A DNA stretch of 64,000 nt from positions 22,386 to 86,385 of the forward strand of contig DASVAW010000159.1 in assembly GCA_036376135.1 (NCBI GenBank), read 5' to 3'. Numbering within the stretch: position 1 is the stretch's first letter; the number at the start of each line of letters is the position of its first letter. Origin of the DNA: Candidatus Polarisedimenticolaceae bacterium (GTDB lineage: Bacteria > Acidobacteriota > Polarisedimenticolia > Polarisedimenticolales > DASRJG01). A model generated the notes under the pieces. It did not search any database. It saw only the letters and a list, made by a program, of their open reading frames with translations, and was not told the DNA's origin. A program made the position numbers and the translations under genes. Shown one piece after another: positions 52,552 to 61,518 of this stretch.

Positions 52552-53265
52552 ATGCGCGGCGTGATCTGGGTGGTCGGCGACGTCCACGGCTGCGTGCGGG
52601 CCTTCGAGCGGTTGGTCCGCGAGATCCGGCTCGATCCCGAGCGGGACGCCTTGTGGTCCGCGGGCGACCTCGTGAACACCGGCCCCCACTCCCTGGAGAC
52701 GCTGCGCCTCTGGCGGGACCTCGGCGGCCGGGCCGTCCTGGGGAACCACGACATCTACGCCCTGCGGGCGTTTGCGGGGGCGGTCCCCCGGCATCACGAC
52801 CGGCTCGACGGGCTGTTCGCCGCCCCCGACGCGGGGGAGCTCCTCGCGCACCTGCGCGCGCAGCCGCTGTTCGTCCGGCTCGGGCCGGAGGTCGTCCTCG
52901 TGCACGCGGGACTGCACCCGCGCTGGGACGACCCGGAGAAGCTCCTCACGACCACCGGGCCGCACGACGACGCGTGGCTCGCGCGCGAGGAGACGACCTT
53001 CGCGACCCGCGTCCGCTGCTGCACCGAGGACGGGACCCGCACGAAACATGTCGGCCCACCTGCGGACTGCCCTCCCCCGTTCCGGGCGTGGGACTCGTTC
53101 TACCGGGGGAACGACCTCGTCGTGCACGGGCATTGGGCGTGGCGGGGGTACCACCGGTCCGGGCGCGTCCTCGGCCTCGACTCCGGTTGCGTGTACGGCG
53201 GGGAGCTGACGGCGTGGTGCGTCGAAGAGGATCGGGTCGTTCGGACGGAGGGGGGTCAGACCTGA
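52552..53265 (+). CDS. ApaH-like metallophosphatase
   Basis: A 237-residue calcineurin-like phosphatase with G-D-V-H-G, G-D-L-V-N-T-G-P-H-S-L-E-T-L, G-N-H-D and H-A-G-L-H motifs. The 'GDLVxxGPxSLE' form is that of ApaH, which hydrolyses diadenosine tetraphosphate, rather than PPP protein phosphatases. ATG 52552; GTG 52561 is an alternative. It is divergent from nadA and convergent with boxB, with a palindrome over its stop. Confidence 0.8.
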   Translation: MRGVIWVVGDVHGCVRAFERLVREIRLDPERDALWSAGDLVNTGPHSLETLRLWRDLGGRAVLGNHDIYALRAFAGAVPRHHDRLDGLFAAPDAGELLAHLRAQPLFVRLGPEVVLVHAGLHPRWDDPEKLLTTTGPHDDAWLAREETTFATRVRCCTEDGTRTKHVGPPADCPPPFRAWDSFYRGNDLVVHGHWAWRGYHRSGRVLGLDSGCVYGGELTAWCVEEDRVVRTEGGQT

Positions 53266-53274
53266 CCCCCCTCC
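53247..53274. repeat. 13-bp stem palindrome at convergent ends, GGGGTCAGACCTGACCCC core
   Basis: Perfect inverted repeat GGAGGGGGGTCAG-AC-CTGACCCCCCTCC (53247-53259 and 53262-53274) covering the apaH-like stop and ending 4 bases before the boxB stop. The core GGGGTCAGACCTGACCCC is similar to REP-type palindromes seen in many GC-rich bacteria. It may serve as a bidirectional terminator, although no U tract is present. Confidence 0.6.
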
Positions 53275-53277
53275 TCG

Positions 53278-54683
<1,406 letters not shown>

Positions 54684-54684
<1 letters not shown>

Positions 54685-56336
54685 CACGTCCTCCTGAAGT
54701 CGAACGTCGGACGCTCCGGCTTTCCGTAGAGCGTGAGGGCGCCCCGCTCCCCGACGGCGTTGGGGCGCTGGAAGATCCAGTTCTGCCACGCGGTGAGCCT
54801 TCCGAAGATCTTGGAGTCGCCGTTCTCGGTCCCGGCGAAGCGCAGGCTCGCCTCCATCCCGGTGAGCGCGTCGGGGCTGAGCGACGAGCGCTCCTCCGTC
54901 GCGACCCGCACCTCGTCCTCCCAGTCGATCGCGTCGGCGACGATCGTGACGAGCCCGGCCTCCGAGGCCTCCCCGGGGTCGTAACCGCGCGGCCGTTCGA
55001 GCAGCGCCGCGGCCCGCCCCGGCTCCCCGAGGAACCGGACCTCCAGGCGCGAGGGGCCGTGGGTCATCGGGTAGGTCCCGCCGTTGAGCGGCGAGAGGTG
55101 GATCGCGGTCGGCCGCTCCTCGTCGTCGAGCATGTAGGACCGGTCGGCGGCCAGCGCGAGCTCGAACAGCGTCCCTGCGAAACACGAGCCCGGCTCGATC
55201 ATCGCGAAGAACGACTTCGCGGTGAGATCCACCCGGCGCAACACGCGGGCGATCAGCAGCCGCACCTCGTTCACGAACCAGTCGCCGCGCAACGCGTCGA
55301 GCGTGGCGTCGAGCGCGAGGACCGCCTCGGCGCTTCCCTGCGTCCGCAGGAGCACGAGGCCGATCTCGTCCTCGTTGTGCCGCAGGTGCAGGAGCGCCTC
55401 GTCCAGCTCCCGGAAGGCCTGCATCGGCCACCACGAGGCGCCCAGCGCGCGGATCGCGGCCGCGTCGGCGGGGAGGTCGGCCGGCGGACCCTGCAGGGTC
55501 AGGGTCGCGACCCGCCGCTCACGGTCGAGGTCGAGGCGCACGTGCGTCCAGACGATCGCGTCCCCCTCGCGGCGCGAGGCGATCGGCGTGAGGGCGACCC
55601 CCTTCGCCGCGCGGGCCGGTGAGGCCGCGGCGAGCGCCTTCGCCCGGCGATCGACGACTTCGGCGAAGCGGCTGCGCGGTGCGACCTCGTCGACGAGGTT
55701 CCACTCGACCGCGCGTTTCCCCTTGATCCCCTCGGCGAGCGTGCAGAAGACGTCCGCGAGGTCTCGGCGCACCTTGCGCTTGTCGACGAGGCGCGTGAGG
55801 CCGCCGGTCCCGGGGAGCACGCCGAGCAGCGGCACCTCGGGGAGGCTCACCGCGGAGTTTCCGTCGTCCACGAGCACCATCGCGTCGCAGGCGAGGGCGA
55901 GCTCGTACCCGCCCCCGGCGCAGGTCCCGTTGAGCGCGGCGAGGTATTTCTGGCCGCTCCCCGACGACGCGTCCTCGATGGAGATGCGCGTCTCGTTGGT
56001 GAACTTGCAGAAGTTCACCTTGAAGCCGTGGCCGGAGCTTCCGAGCATGAAGATGTTCGCGCCGGCGCAGAAGATCCGTTCCTGGATCGACGTCACCACC
56101 ACGCACCGCACCTCGGGGTGCTCGAAGCGCAGGCGCTGGACGGCGTCGGCGAGCTCGATGTCCACGCCGAGGTCGTAGGAGTTGAGCTTGAGCTTGTACC
56201 CGGGGCGCAAGCCGGCGTCCTCGTCGACCGCCATCGTCAGGCGGGCGATCTCCCCCTCGAACGCGAGCTTCCAGTGTTTGTAGGTGCTCGGGTGGCGCCC
56301 GAAGGTCACCGGTTCGTGCTTGACCTGCGTTTCCAA
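54684..56336 (-). CDS. boxC: 2,3-epoxybenzoyl-CoA dihydrolase BoxC
   Basis: A 550-residue double-crotonase protein. The first crotonase part has 'CAGANIFMLGSSGHGFKVNF' and the G-T-C-A-G-G-G-Y-E-L oxyanion region; the second half is divergent. BoxC hydrolyses and opens the epoxide ring, releasing formic acid. TTG 56336 was chosen because GGAGG sits 4 bases before it, and the region upstream is operator sequence. It is the first gene of the boxC-boxB unit, divergent from boxR. Confidence 0.94.
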
Positions 56337-56355
56337 CGTTCCTCCTCGAGCGCGC

Positions 56356-56410
56356 AATATACTGCACAAACTACCCGTCGATTACGGGGATCGCCATGCA
56401 CTATAGTGCA
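56356..56410. promoter_or_regulatory. boxC/boxR divergent control region with TGCA-N6-TGCA palindrome
   Basis: TGCACTATAGTGCA (56397-56410) is a perfect 14-base palindrome made of TGCA-N6-TGCA. It encloses TATAGT (56402-56407), a boxR -10. A third TGCA (56363-56366) abuts TATATT (56361-56356 on the minus strand), the boxC -10. As I recall, BzdR/BoxR operators are built on TGCA repeats. The position predicts repression of both directions, relieved by benzoyl-CoA. Confidence 0.7.
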
Positions 56411-56413
56411 CGC

Positions 56414-57187
56414 ATGACGCAACGGTCCGATCTTCCTCCCTCGATCCGGATCGACGGCGAGGGACTCCTCCACGCGCTCGCCGCGAGGATACGCGCCGTC
56501 CGCGAGTCCCGGGGCTTCACGCGCGCCGACCTCGCGCAGCGCTCCGGGGTCTCGATGCGTTTTCTCGCGAGGGTCGAATCCGGGGACGGGAACCTCTCGG
56601 TGCTCCGGCTCGCCGAGATCGCCGCGGCGCTGGGAGTCGCTCCCGACGAGCTGCTCCGCCCGAACCCGGGCCACGGACCGGTCGTCGCCCTCGTCGGGAT
56701 GCGCGGCGCGGGAAAGAGCACGGTCGGACCGTTGCTCGCGCGGCGGCTCGGCGCCCCGTTCGTCGAGATGGAGACCCTGATCCGGGAAGCTTCCGGCGTC
56801 CCCGTCGACCAAGTGTTCGAGCTCCACGGCGAGGCGTACTATCGTCGTCTCGAGCGGGAGATCCTCGGCCGCATCCTCGCCGAGGGGCGGGCGACGGTTC
56901 TCGCCGCGGCCGGAGGAGTCGTGAACGAACCGGCGACGTGGGAGACCCTGCTCGCGCGCGCCACCGTCGTCTGGCTCAAGGCGCGCCCCGAAGACCACTG
57001 GAACCGCGTCGTCGCGCAGGGGGATCGCCGCCCGATGGCGGACAACCCCGACGCCCTGGCGCAGCTTCGCGCGATGCTCGCCGCGCGCGAGCGGCTCTAC
57101 GCCGAAGCGCATCACGCCGTCGACACGACCGGCCGCACGCCCGCCGAGGTCGCCGACGCGATCCGCGCGGCCGTGGAGGCGCGATGA
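56414..57187 (+). CDS. boxR: BoxR/BzdR-type regulator: HTH plus shikimate-kinase-like domain
   Basis: A 257-residue protein. Residues about 20-75 are an XRE-type helix-turn-helix ('TRADLAQRSGVSMRFLARVE'). Residues about 90-255 resemble shikimate kinase, with Walker A G-M-R-G-A-G-K-S-T. BzdR/BoxR use this domain to sense benzoyl-CoA. ATG 56414 lies 6 bases after the -10, so the mRNA may be leaderless; ATG 56396 would fall inside the operator. The next two genes overlap by 4 bases each, so it is the head of boxR-memo-AMMECR1. Confidence 0.92.
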   Translation: MTQRSDLPPSIRIDGEGLLHALAARIRAVRESRGFTRADLAQRSGVSMRFLARVESGDGNLSVLRLAEIAAALGVAPDELLRPNPGHGPVVALVGMRGAGKSTVGPLLARRLGAPFVEMETLIREASGVPVDQVFELHGEAYYRRLEREILGRILAEGRATVLAAAGGVVNEPATWETLLARATVVWLKARPEDHWNRVVAQGDRRPMADNPDALAQLRAMLAARERLYAEAHHAVDTTGRTPAEVADAIRAAVEAR

Positions 57188-58044
57188 CCGCCCCGCGCGC
57201 CGCGAGGGTCGGGCCCGCCGTGGCGGGCCGCTGGTACCCGGCGGGAGCGCAGGCCCTCGCCGACGCGGTCGACGCCCTGCTCGACGGCGCGGCGGACGCA
57301 CCGCTCGTGCCCGCGGTGATCGCCCCTCACGCGGGATACGCCTACTCGGGAGCGACCGCCGCCGCGGCGTTCCGCCGATACGTCGGCGCCGGGATCCGTC
57401 GCTGGATCCTCCTCGGCCCGAGCCACTATCACGGCTTCCGAGGGGCGCGCCTTCCGGACGCCGCCGCTTGCTCGACGCCCCTGGGCGACGTCCCGATCGA
57501 CCTGGAGGCGGTCGGCGCCCTCGCCGAGGACCCTCGCTTCGCCCTCGACAACCGCGTCTTCGAGCGTGAGCACAGTCTCGAGAGCGAGCTCCCGTTCCTC
57601 CAGCGCGCACTCGGCGACCCCGAAGGGTTCGCGATCGTCCCGGTGCTCGTGGGATCGCTTTCCTCCGCGGCGGATCTCGACGCCGTGGCGCACGCGCTGC
57701 GCCCGCTCGCGGACTCCGGCGCGGGAATCGTGGTCTCGTCGGACTTCACGCACTACGGCGACGCCTTCGGGTACGTCCCGTTCCTCGACGACGTCGAGGC
57801 GGGACTTCGCGACCTCGACCTGGGGGCGGCCCGGTTCATCGTGAACGGCGACGCCCCCGGCTTCCGCGACTACTGCGATCGCACGGGCGCGACGATCTGC
57901 GGCCGCGACGCGATCGAGGTCGCCCTCGATCTCGGCCTCGGCCGCGGCGCCGTCGCCGCCTACACGACCTCCGGCGCCCTGACCGGCGACTGGGACCACA
58001 CGGTCTCCTACGCGGCGATCGCGCTCGAACGGGCGCGGACGTGA
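57184..58044 (+). CDS. MEMO1-family protein (AmmeMemo)
   Basis: A 286-residue Memo protein. The metal-site residues are visible: H-A-G-Y-A-Y-S-G, G-P-S-H-Y-H, S-D-F-T-H-Y-G and D-H-T-V-S-Y. Memo shares the fold of class III ring-cleavage dioxygenases (LigB), which is notable beside aromatic degradation genes. In many bacteria it is linked with AMMECR1 and a radical SAM gene. ATGA overlap with boxR. Function not assigned. Confidence 0.88.
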   Translation: MTAPRAARVGPAVAGRWYPAGAQALADAVDALLDGAADAPLVPAVIAPHAGYAYSGATAAAAFRRYVGAGIRRWILLGPSHYHGFRGARLPDAAACSTPLGDVPIDLEAVGALAEDPRFALDNRVFEREHSLESELPFLQRALGDPEGFAIVPVLVGSLSSAADLDAVAHALRPLADSGAGIVVSSDFTHYGDAFGYVPFLDDVEAGLRDLDLGAARFIVNGDAPGFRDYCDRTGATICGRDAIEVALDLGLGRGAVAAYTTSGALTGDWDHTVSYAAIALERART

Positions 58045-58595
58045 CCGCGACCCTCGACGCTGCGGAGCGCGAGGCCCTGCTGGCGCTCGCGCGGGCCGCG
58101 ATCGAACAGGAGTTGTTCGGCGGCGACGTCCTCGAGCGGGCGCGCCGCGCCCTTCCCCCCTCCCCGGCGCTCGACGCGGCGCGGGGGGCGTTCGTCACCC
58201 TCAAGACCTCCGAACTGCGGGGGTGCATCGGCCACCTGGAGAGCGACCGCCCCCTCCGCGAGACGGTCGAGCGGTGCGCCGTCGCCTCCGCGTTCGAGGA
58301 TCCGCGCTTCGACCCGCTCTCCCCGGCCGAATGGCCCCGCACCAAGGTGTCGATCTCGGCGTTGACGATCCCCCGTCCGGTCGAGGGCCCGGCGGGGATC
58401 GAGATCGGCCGTCACGGCGTCGTCCTCGAAGCGAGGTCGCGGCGGGCGGTGTTCCTTCCGCAGGTCGCCCCCGAGCAGGGGTGGGACGTCCCGACGCTCC
58501 TCTCGCACCTGGCGCGCAAGGCGGGCCTTCCCGGCGACGCCTGGCGCGACGGCCGGCTGCTGGTCTTCGAGGCGGAGGTCTTCGGGGCCGAGTGA
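58041..58595 (+). CDS. AMMECR1-domain protein
   Basis: A 184-residue protein with the family hallmark L-R-G-C-I-G-H-L (about 58-65) and 'FEDPRFDPLSPAEW', then 'AVFLPQVAPEQGWDVPTLLS'. AMMECR1 proteins are widespread and uncharacterised, and usually linked to Memo and a radical SAM enzyme. The GTG overlaps the Memo stop (GTGA). The radical SAM partner is not seen next to it here. Last gene of the boxR unit; ctaB follows with its own promoter. Confidence 0.9.
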   Translation: MTATLDAAEREALLALARAAIEQELFGGDVLERARRALPPSPALDAARGAFVTLKTSELRGCIGHLESDRPLRETVERCAVASAFEDPRFDPLSPAEWPRTKVSISALTIPRPVEGPAGIEIGRHGVVLEARSRRAVFLPQVAPEQGWDVPTLLSHLARKAGLPGDAWRDGRLLVFEAEVFGAE

Positions 58596-58601
58596 CCCTC
58601 C

Positions 58602-58610
58602 TGCTATAGT
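58602..58610 (+). promoter_or_regulatory. extended -10 promoter of heme O synthase gene
   Basis: TGCTATAGT (TGn plus TATAGT) ends 9 bases before ATG 58620. The spacer CCGGGGGTC contains no clear Shine-Dalgarno. The transcript is probably near-leaderless. Confidence 0.55.
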
Positions 58611-58619
58611 CCGGGGGTC

Positions 58620-59507
58620 ATGTCGCAGGCCTTGACCCTCCCCGAAGAGGGCCTCGTCGCGGTCCTCAGGGACGCCGTCGAGCTCGCCAAGCCCCGGATC
58701 ACCGGGATGGTCGTCTTCACGACCGCGATGGGTCTGTGGGCCGCGCCGACCTCGATCTCCGTGGCCCGCACGGTGGCGCTGCTGGTCGGGACGACGATGC
58801 TCGTCTCCTCCGCGAACGTCTTCAACAGCTGGATGGAACGCGACGTCGACGGTCGGATGCTCCGTACGAAGGAGCGGCCGCTGCCGGCGGGGCGGTTCGA
58901 CCCATGGACGGCCTTCGCCCTGGCCGTGTTCCTGGGCGTCTTCGCGGTCCCGATCCTCGCGGTCGCGGTGAATCCCCTCACCGCCCTTCTCGGCGCGATC
59001 GCGCACGCGATCTACGTGCTCGTCTACACGCCGCTCAAGCGGGTGACCCCCTGGGCCCTCGAGATCGGCGCGATCCCGGGCGCCGTCCCGCCGCTGATGG
59101 GCTGGGCCGCCGCGACGGGCGGCCTCGAGGCGGGCGGCTTCATGCTCTTCGGCATCCTGTTCTTCTGGCAGCTCCCCCATTTCATCGCGATCGCGATCTA
59201 CCTCCGCGAGGACTACGCCCGCGGGGGCCTGCGCGTCCTCTCCGTCGTCCGCGGCGAAACGAGCGCGCGGCGTCGCCTGCTCGCCTGGACCGTCGCCCTC
59301 GTGGCATGGAGCTTCGTCGCGCTGCCGATCGGCGCGGCGGGGCTTCCCTACGCCGTCGTCGCCGCGCTCGTCGGCGCGGGCTTCCTCGTCATCGCGGTGG
59401 ACGGAGTGATCCGGGCGGTGGGCGGCGCGTGGGCGCGCCGCGCGATGCTCTACTCGCTCGTCTACCTCGTCGCGGTCGCGGCCGCGCTCGTCCTCGACGC
59501 ACGCTGA
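58620..59507 (+). CDS. ctaB: protoheme IX farnesyltransferase (heme O synthase)
   Basis: A 295-residue UbiA-superfamily membrane protein with the heme O synthase motif N-V-F-N-S-W-M-E-R-D-V-D-G-R-M (about 65-80), 'LVYTPLKRVTPW' and the cytoplasmic W-Q-L-P-H-F-x-A-I-A-I-Y segment. It farnesylates heme B for heme-copper oxidases. No oxidase subunits are in the window. It is distinct from the UbiA member at 6215. Confidence 0.92.
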   Translation: MSQALTLPEEGLVAVLRDAVELAKPRITGMVVFTTAMGLWAAPTSISVARTVALLVGTTMLVSSANVFNSWMERDVDGRMLRTKERPLPAGRFDPWTAFALAVFLGVFAVPILAVAVNPLTALLGAIAHAIYVLVYTPLKRVTPWALEIGAIPGAVPPLMGWAAATGGLEAGGFMLFGILFFWQLPHFIAIAIYLREDYARGGLRVLSVVRGETSARRRLLAWTVALVAWSFVALPIGAAGLPYAVVAALVGAGFLVIAVDGVIRAVGGAWARRAMLYSLVYLVAVAAALVLDAR

Positions 59508-59517
59508 CGCACACCCC

Positions 59518-61518
59518 TCAGGGAGCCGCCTTCACGAAGACCACCGCCGTCGCGTCCGCGGCGTCGAGCCTTCGGACCGCGTCGCGGAACGCCGCGTACC
59601 CCTCCGCCTCGACCCGGTGCGCCGTGAGCCGCGCGAGGCGCCGGTAGCGGAGTCGCCCCTGCTCGAAGGTCCAGTCGGCACGCCCCTCGACGCCTCCGGC
59701 GCTCACCTCGATCGGTCGCGGCAGCTCCTCGGGAACGAAGCCGTCGGGGACGAGCACCGCCGCCTCGACCCGCTCCTGGCGCGGAAGGACCCGGAGGTCC
59801 CATCGCAGCGACGAGGGGAGGTTGCGGGGGTAGAGCCCTCCCGCGGTTTTCCCGGGCGACACGATGAGCATCCCCCCGACGCGCTTGCCGAACCACCCTC
59901 CCCGCAGCGTGGAGCGCTGCACCACCGGCGCTCCGGAACGTTCGAGGCCTTCGACGGTGTACGACCCCAAGACGCTCCCGGGGAAACGCGACTGCAGCCA
60001 CGCCTCGTAGAGGCGCCGTCGCTCGCTCTCCGCCACGGCGGACCAGCCGGCCCTCAGCTCCGCCCCTTCGGCGTCGAGCAGCCGCTCCTCGAGCACGGCC
60101 GAACGGAGCGTGCCCGCCTCGTCCAGCTCCGCGTCCAGCGTGCGCTCGACCGTCGAGGCGTCGGGCGGCTGCACGGGGAGCTCGATCAGCCGGCCGCCCT
60201 CGGGCAACACGAGGAGGGCGCGCGTTCCCTGGTCGCCGTCCGGAAGGGTCCAGGCGGACCAGCCCCGCGCGGTTCCGTCGAGGAACAAGACGCGCCCGAC
60301 GCCCTCGACGTCGAGAACCGGCCAACGATCGACGAGAGCGCCTTCCGGGAGCAGGATCCCCGCGATCGCATGATTGAACTGGTTCGCGGCGGGGACGTCG
60401 GGGTCCACCTCCCCGGAGCTCCGGGTCTTGACCACGACCGGGAAGGTGCGCAGGCCCCAGTGTCCGACGATGGCGCGCAGCAGGAACGCCTTGTCCTTGC
60501 AGTCGCCGAACTTCCTCGAGAGCACGAGCGAGGGCGGATGGGGCTTGTAGCCGCCGATGCCGAGCTGGATCGAGACGTAGCGCACGTCCGTCGAGACGTA
60601 GTCGAAGGCGCGCTCGATCGCGGGACCGAGCTCCTCCGGAGACCTCGGGTGCCACGCCTGCGCGAGCCGCGTCACCTCGCCGAGGTCGACGAGCACGGGC
60701 GAGGTCAAGGACTCGTACCATCGCCCGAGCGCCTCCCAGTCCGCGAAGCCGCGCCGGCCGTCGGGGCTCCACCAGCGCGCCCACACGCGGGCGATCAGGT
60801 CCGCCGCGGGGGGAGTGCCTTCCTCCGTGGGGAGCGGCGGAACGTCGGAGGCGTCGCAGGTGACCGTCGAGCCCTCGACCGCGCAGGGGACCTCGCGGAT
60901 TCCCGAGGCGGACCAGTCGACCCCCCAGTCCTTGGGCGCCTGCAGGATCAGCCGGCTTCGCAGCATGGGATACCGCTCGTGTCCGAAGTGGTGGACCACG
61001 GCGCCGAGGTCGAGCGTCCGGATCACGGAGGACTCGCTCGTGAACGTCGCCCCCACGACCGGGTTCGCGGCGGCGAGGTAGAGGATCCGGGAATCGTCCG
61101 CCACGCTTCCGCCGTCGGTCCAGGGATCGTCCCGGCGATCCAGGACCGGGTCCGGAGCGACCGCCGTTCGGCCGTCGGGGGAGACCGTCCAGCCGCGGAC
61201 CTCGGGTTTCGTGTCGTCGCGGCGATAGGGGACCGCGAAGATCTCGGCGTCGGCGATCGCGGCGCGCTTCAAGGGCCGGATGGCGTAGCGTCGCGTGACC
61301 TTCACGCCCCCCTCCGCGATCGGCTGGGCGATCGTCTCGTCGTGGAGAACCACGGCGGCGGCGTCGGTGGCGGGCGTGGGCGTCGCCGCCGCCTCCCTCG
61401 CCCACGCGGGCAGATCCGCGAGCGGAACCGTCCGCCGGTTCGGCTTCGCCGGGAAGGCGCCGCCGACCGACGCGGCCAGCACGAGAGCGGCGAGAGCGGC
61501 CCTGCCGCCGCGACTCAC
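59518..61518 (-). CDS. DUF3857/transglutaminase-like secreted protein with intact catalytic triad
   Basis: A 666-residue protein with signal peptide (about 1-24). A DUF3857 beta-sandwich spans about 50-210, then a transglutaminase-type core with C340 in F-G-D-C-K-D-K-A, H383 in N-H-A-I-A-G-I and D414 in L-D-G-T-A-R-G, giving a Cys-His-Asp triad. A C-terminal beta-rich domain follows (about 500-666). The GTG start overlaps the upstream paralogue (GTGA). Probably periplasmic; these proteins are of unknown function. Confidence 0.82.
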   Translation of the reverse strand: MSRGGRAALAALVLAASVGGAFPAKPNRRTVPLADLPAWAREAAATPTPATDAAAVVLHDETIAQPIAEGGVKVTRRYAIRPLKRAAIADAEIFAVPYRRDDTKPEVRGWTVSPDGRTAVAPDPVLDRRDDPWTDGGSVADDSRILYLAAANPVVGATFTSESSVIRTLDLGAVVHHFGHERYPMLRSRLILQAPKDWGVDWSASGIREVPCAVEGSTVTCDASDVPPLPTEEGTPPAADLIARVWARWWSPDGRRGFADWEALGRWYESLTSPVLVDLGEVTRLAQAWHPRSPEELGPAIERAFDYVSTDVRYVSIQLGIGGYKPHPPSLVLSRKFGDCKDKAFLLRAIVGHWGLRTFPVVVKTRSSGEVDPDVPAANQFNHAIAGILLPEGALVDRWPVLDVEGVGRVLFLDGTARGWSAWTLPDGDQGTRALLVLPEGGRLIELPVQPPDASTVERTLDAELDEAGTLRSAVLEERLLDAEGAELRAGWSAVAESERRRLYEAWLQSRFPGSVLGSYTVEGLERSGAPVVQRSTLRGGWFGKRVGGMLIVSPGKTAGGLYPRNLPSSLRWDLRVLPRQERVEAAVLVPDGFVPEELPRPIEVSAGGVEGRADWTFEQGRLRYRRLARLTAHRVEAEGYAAFRDAVRRLDAADATAVVFVKAAP

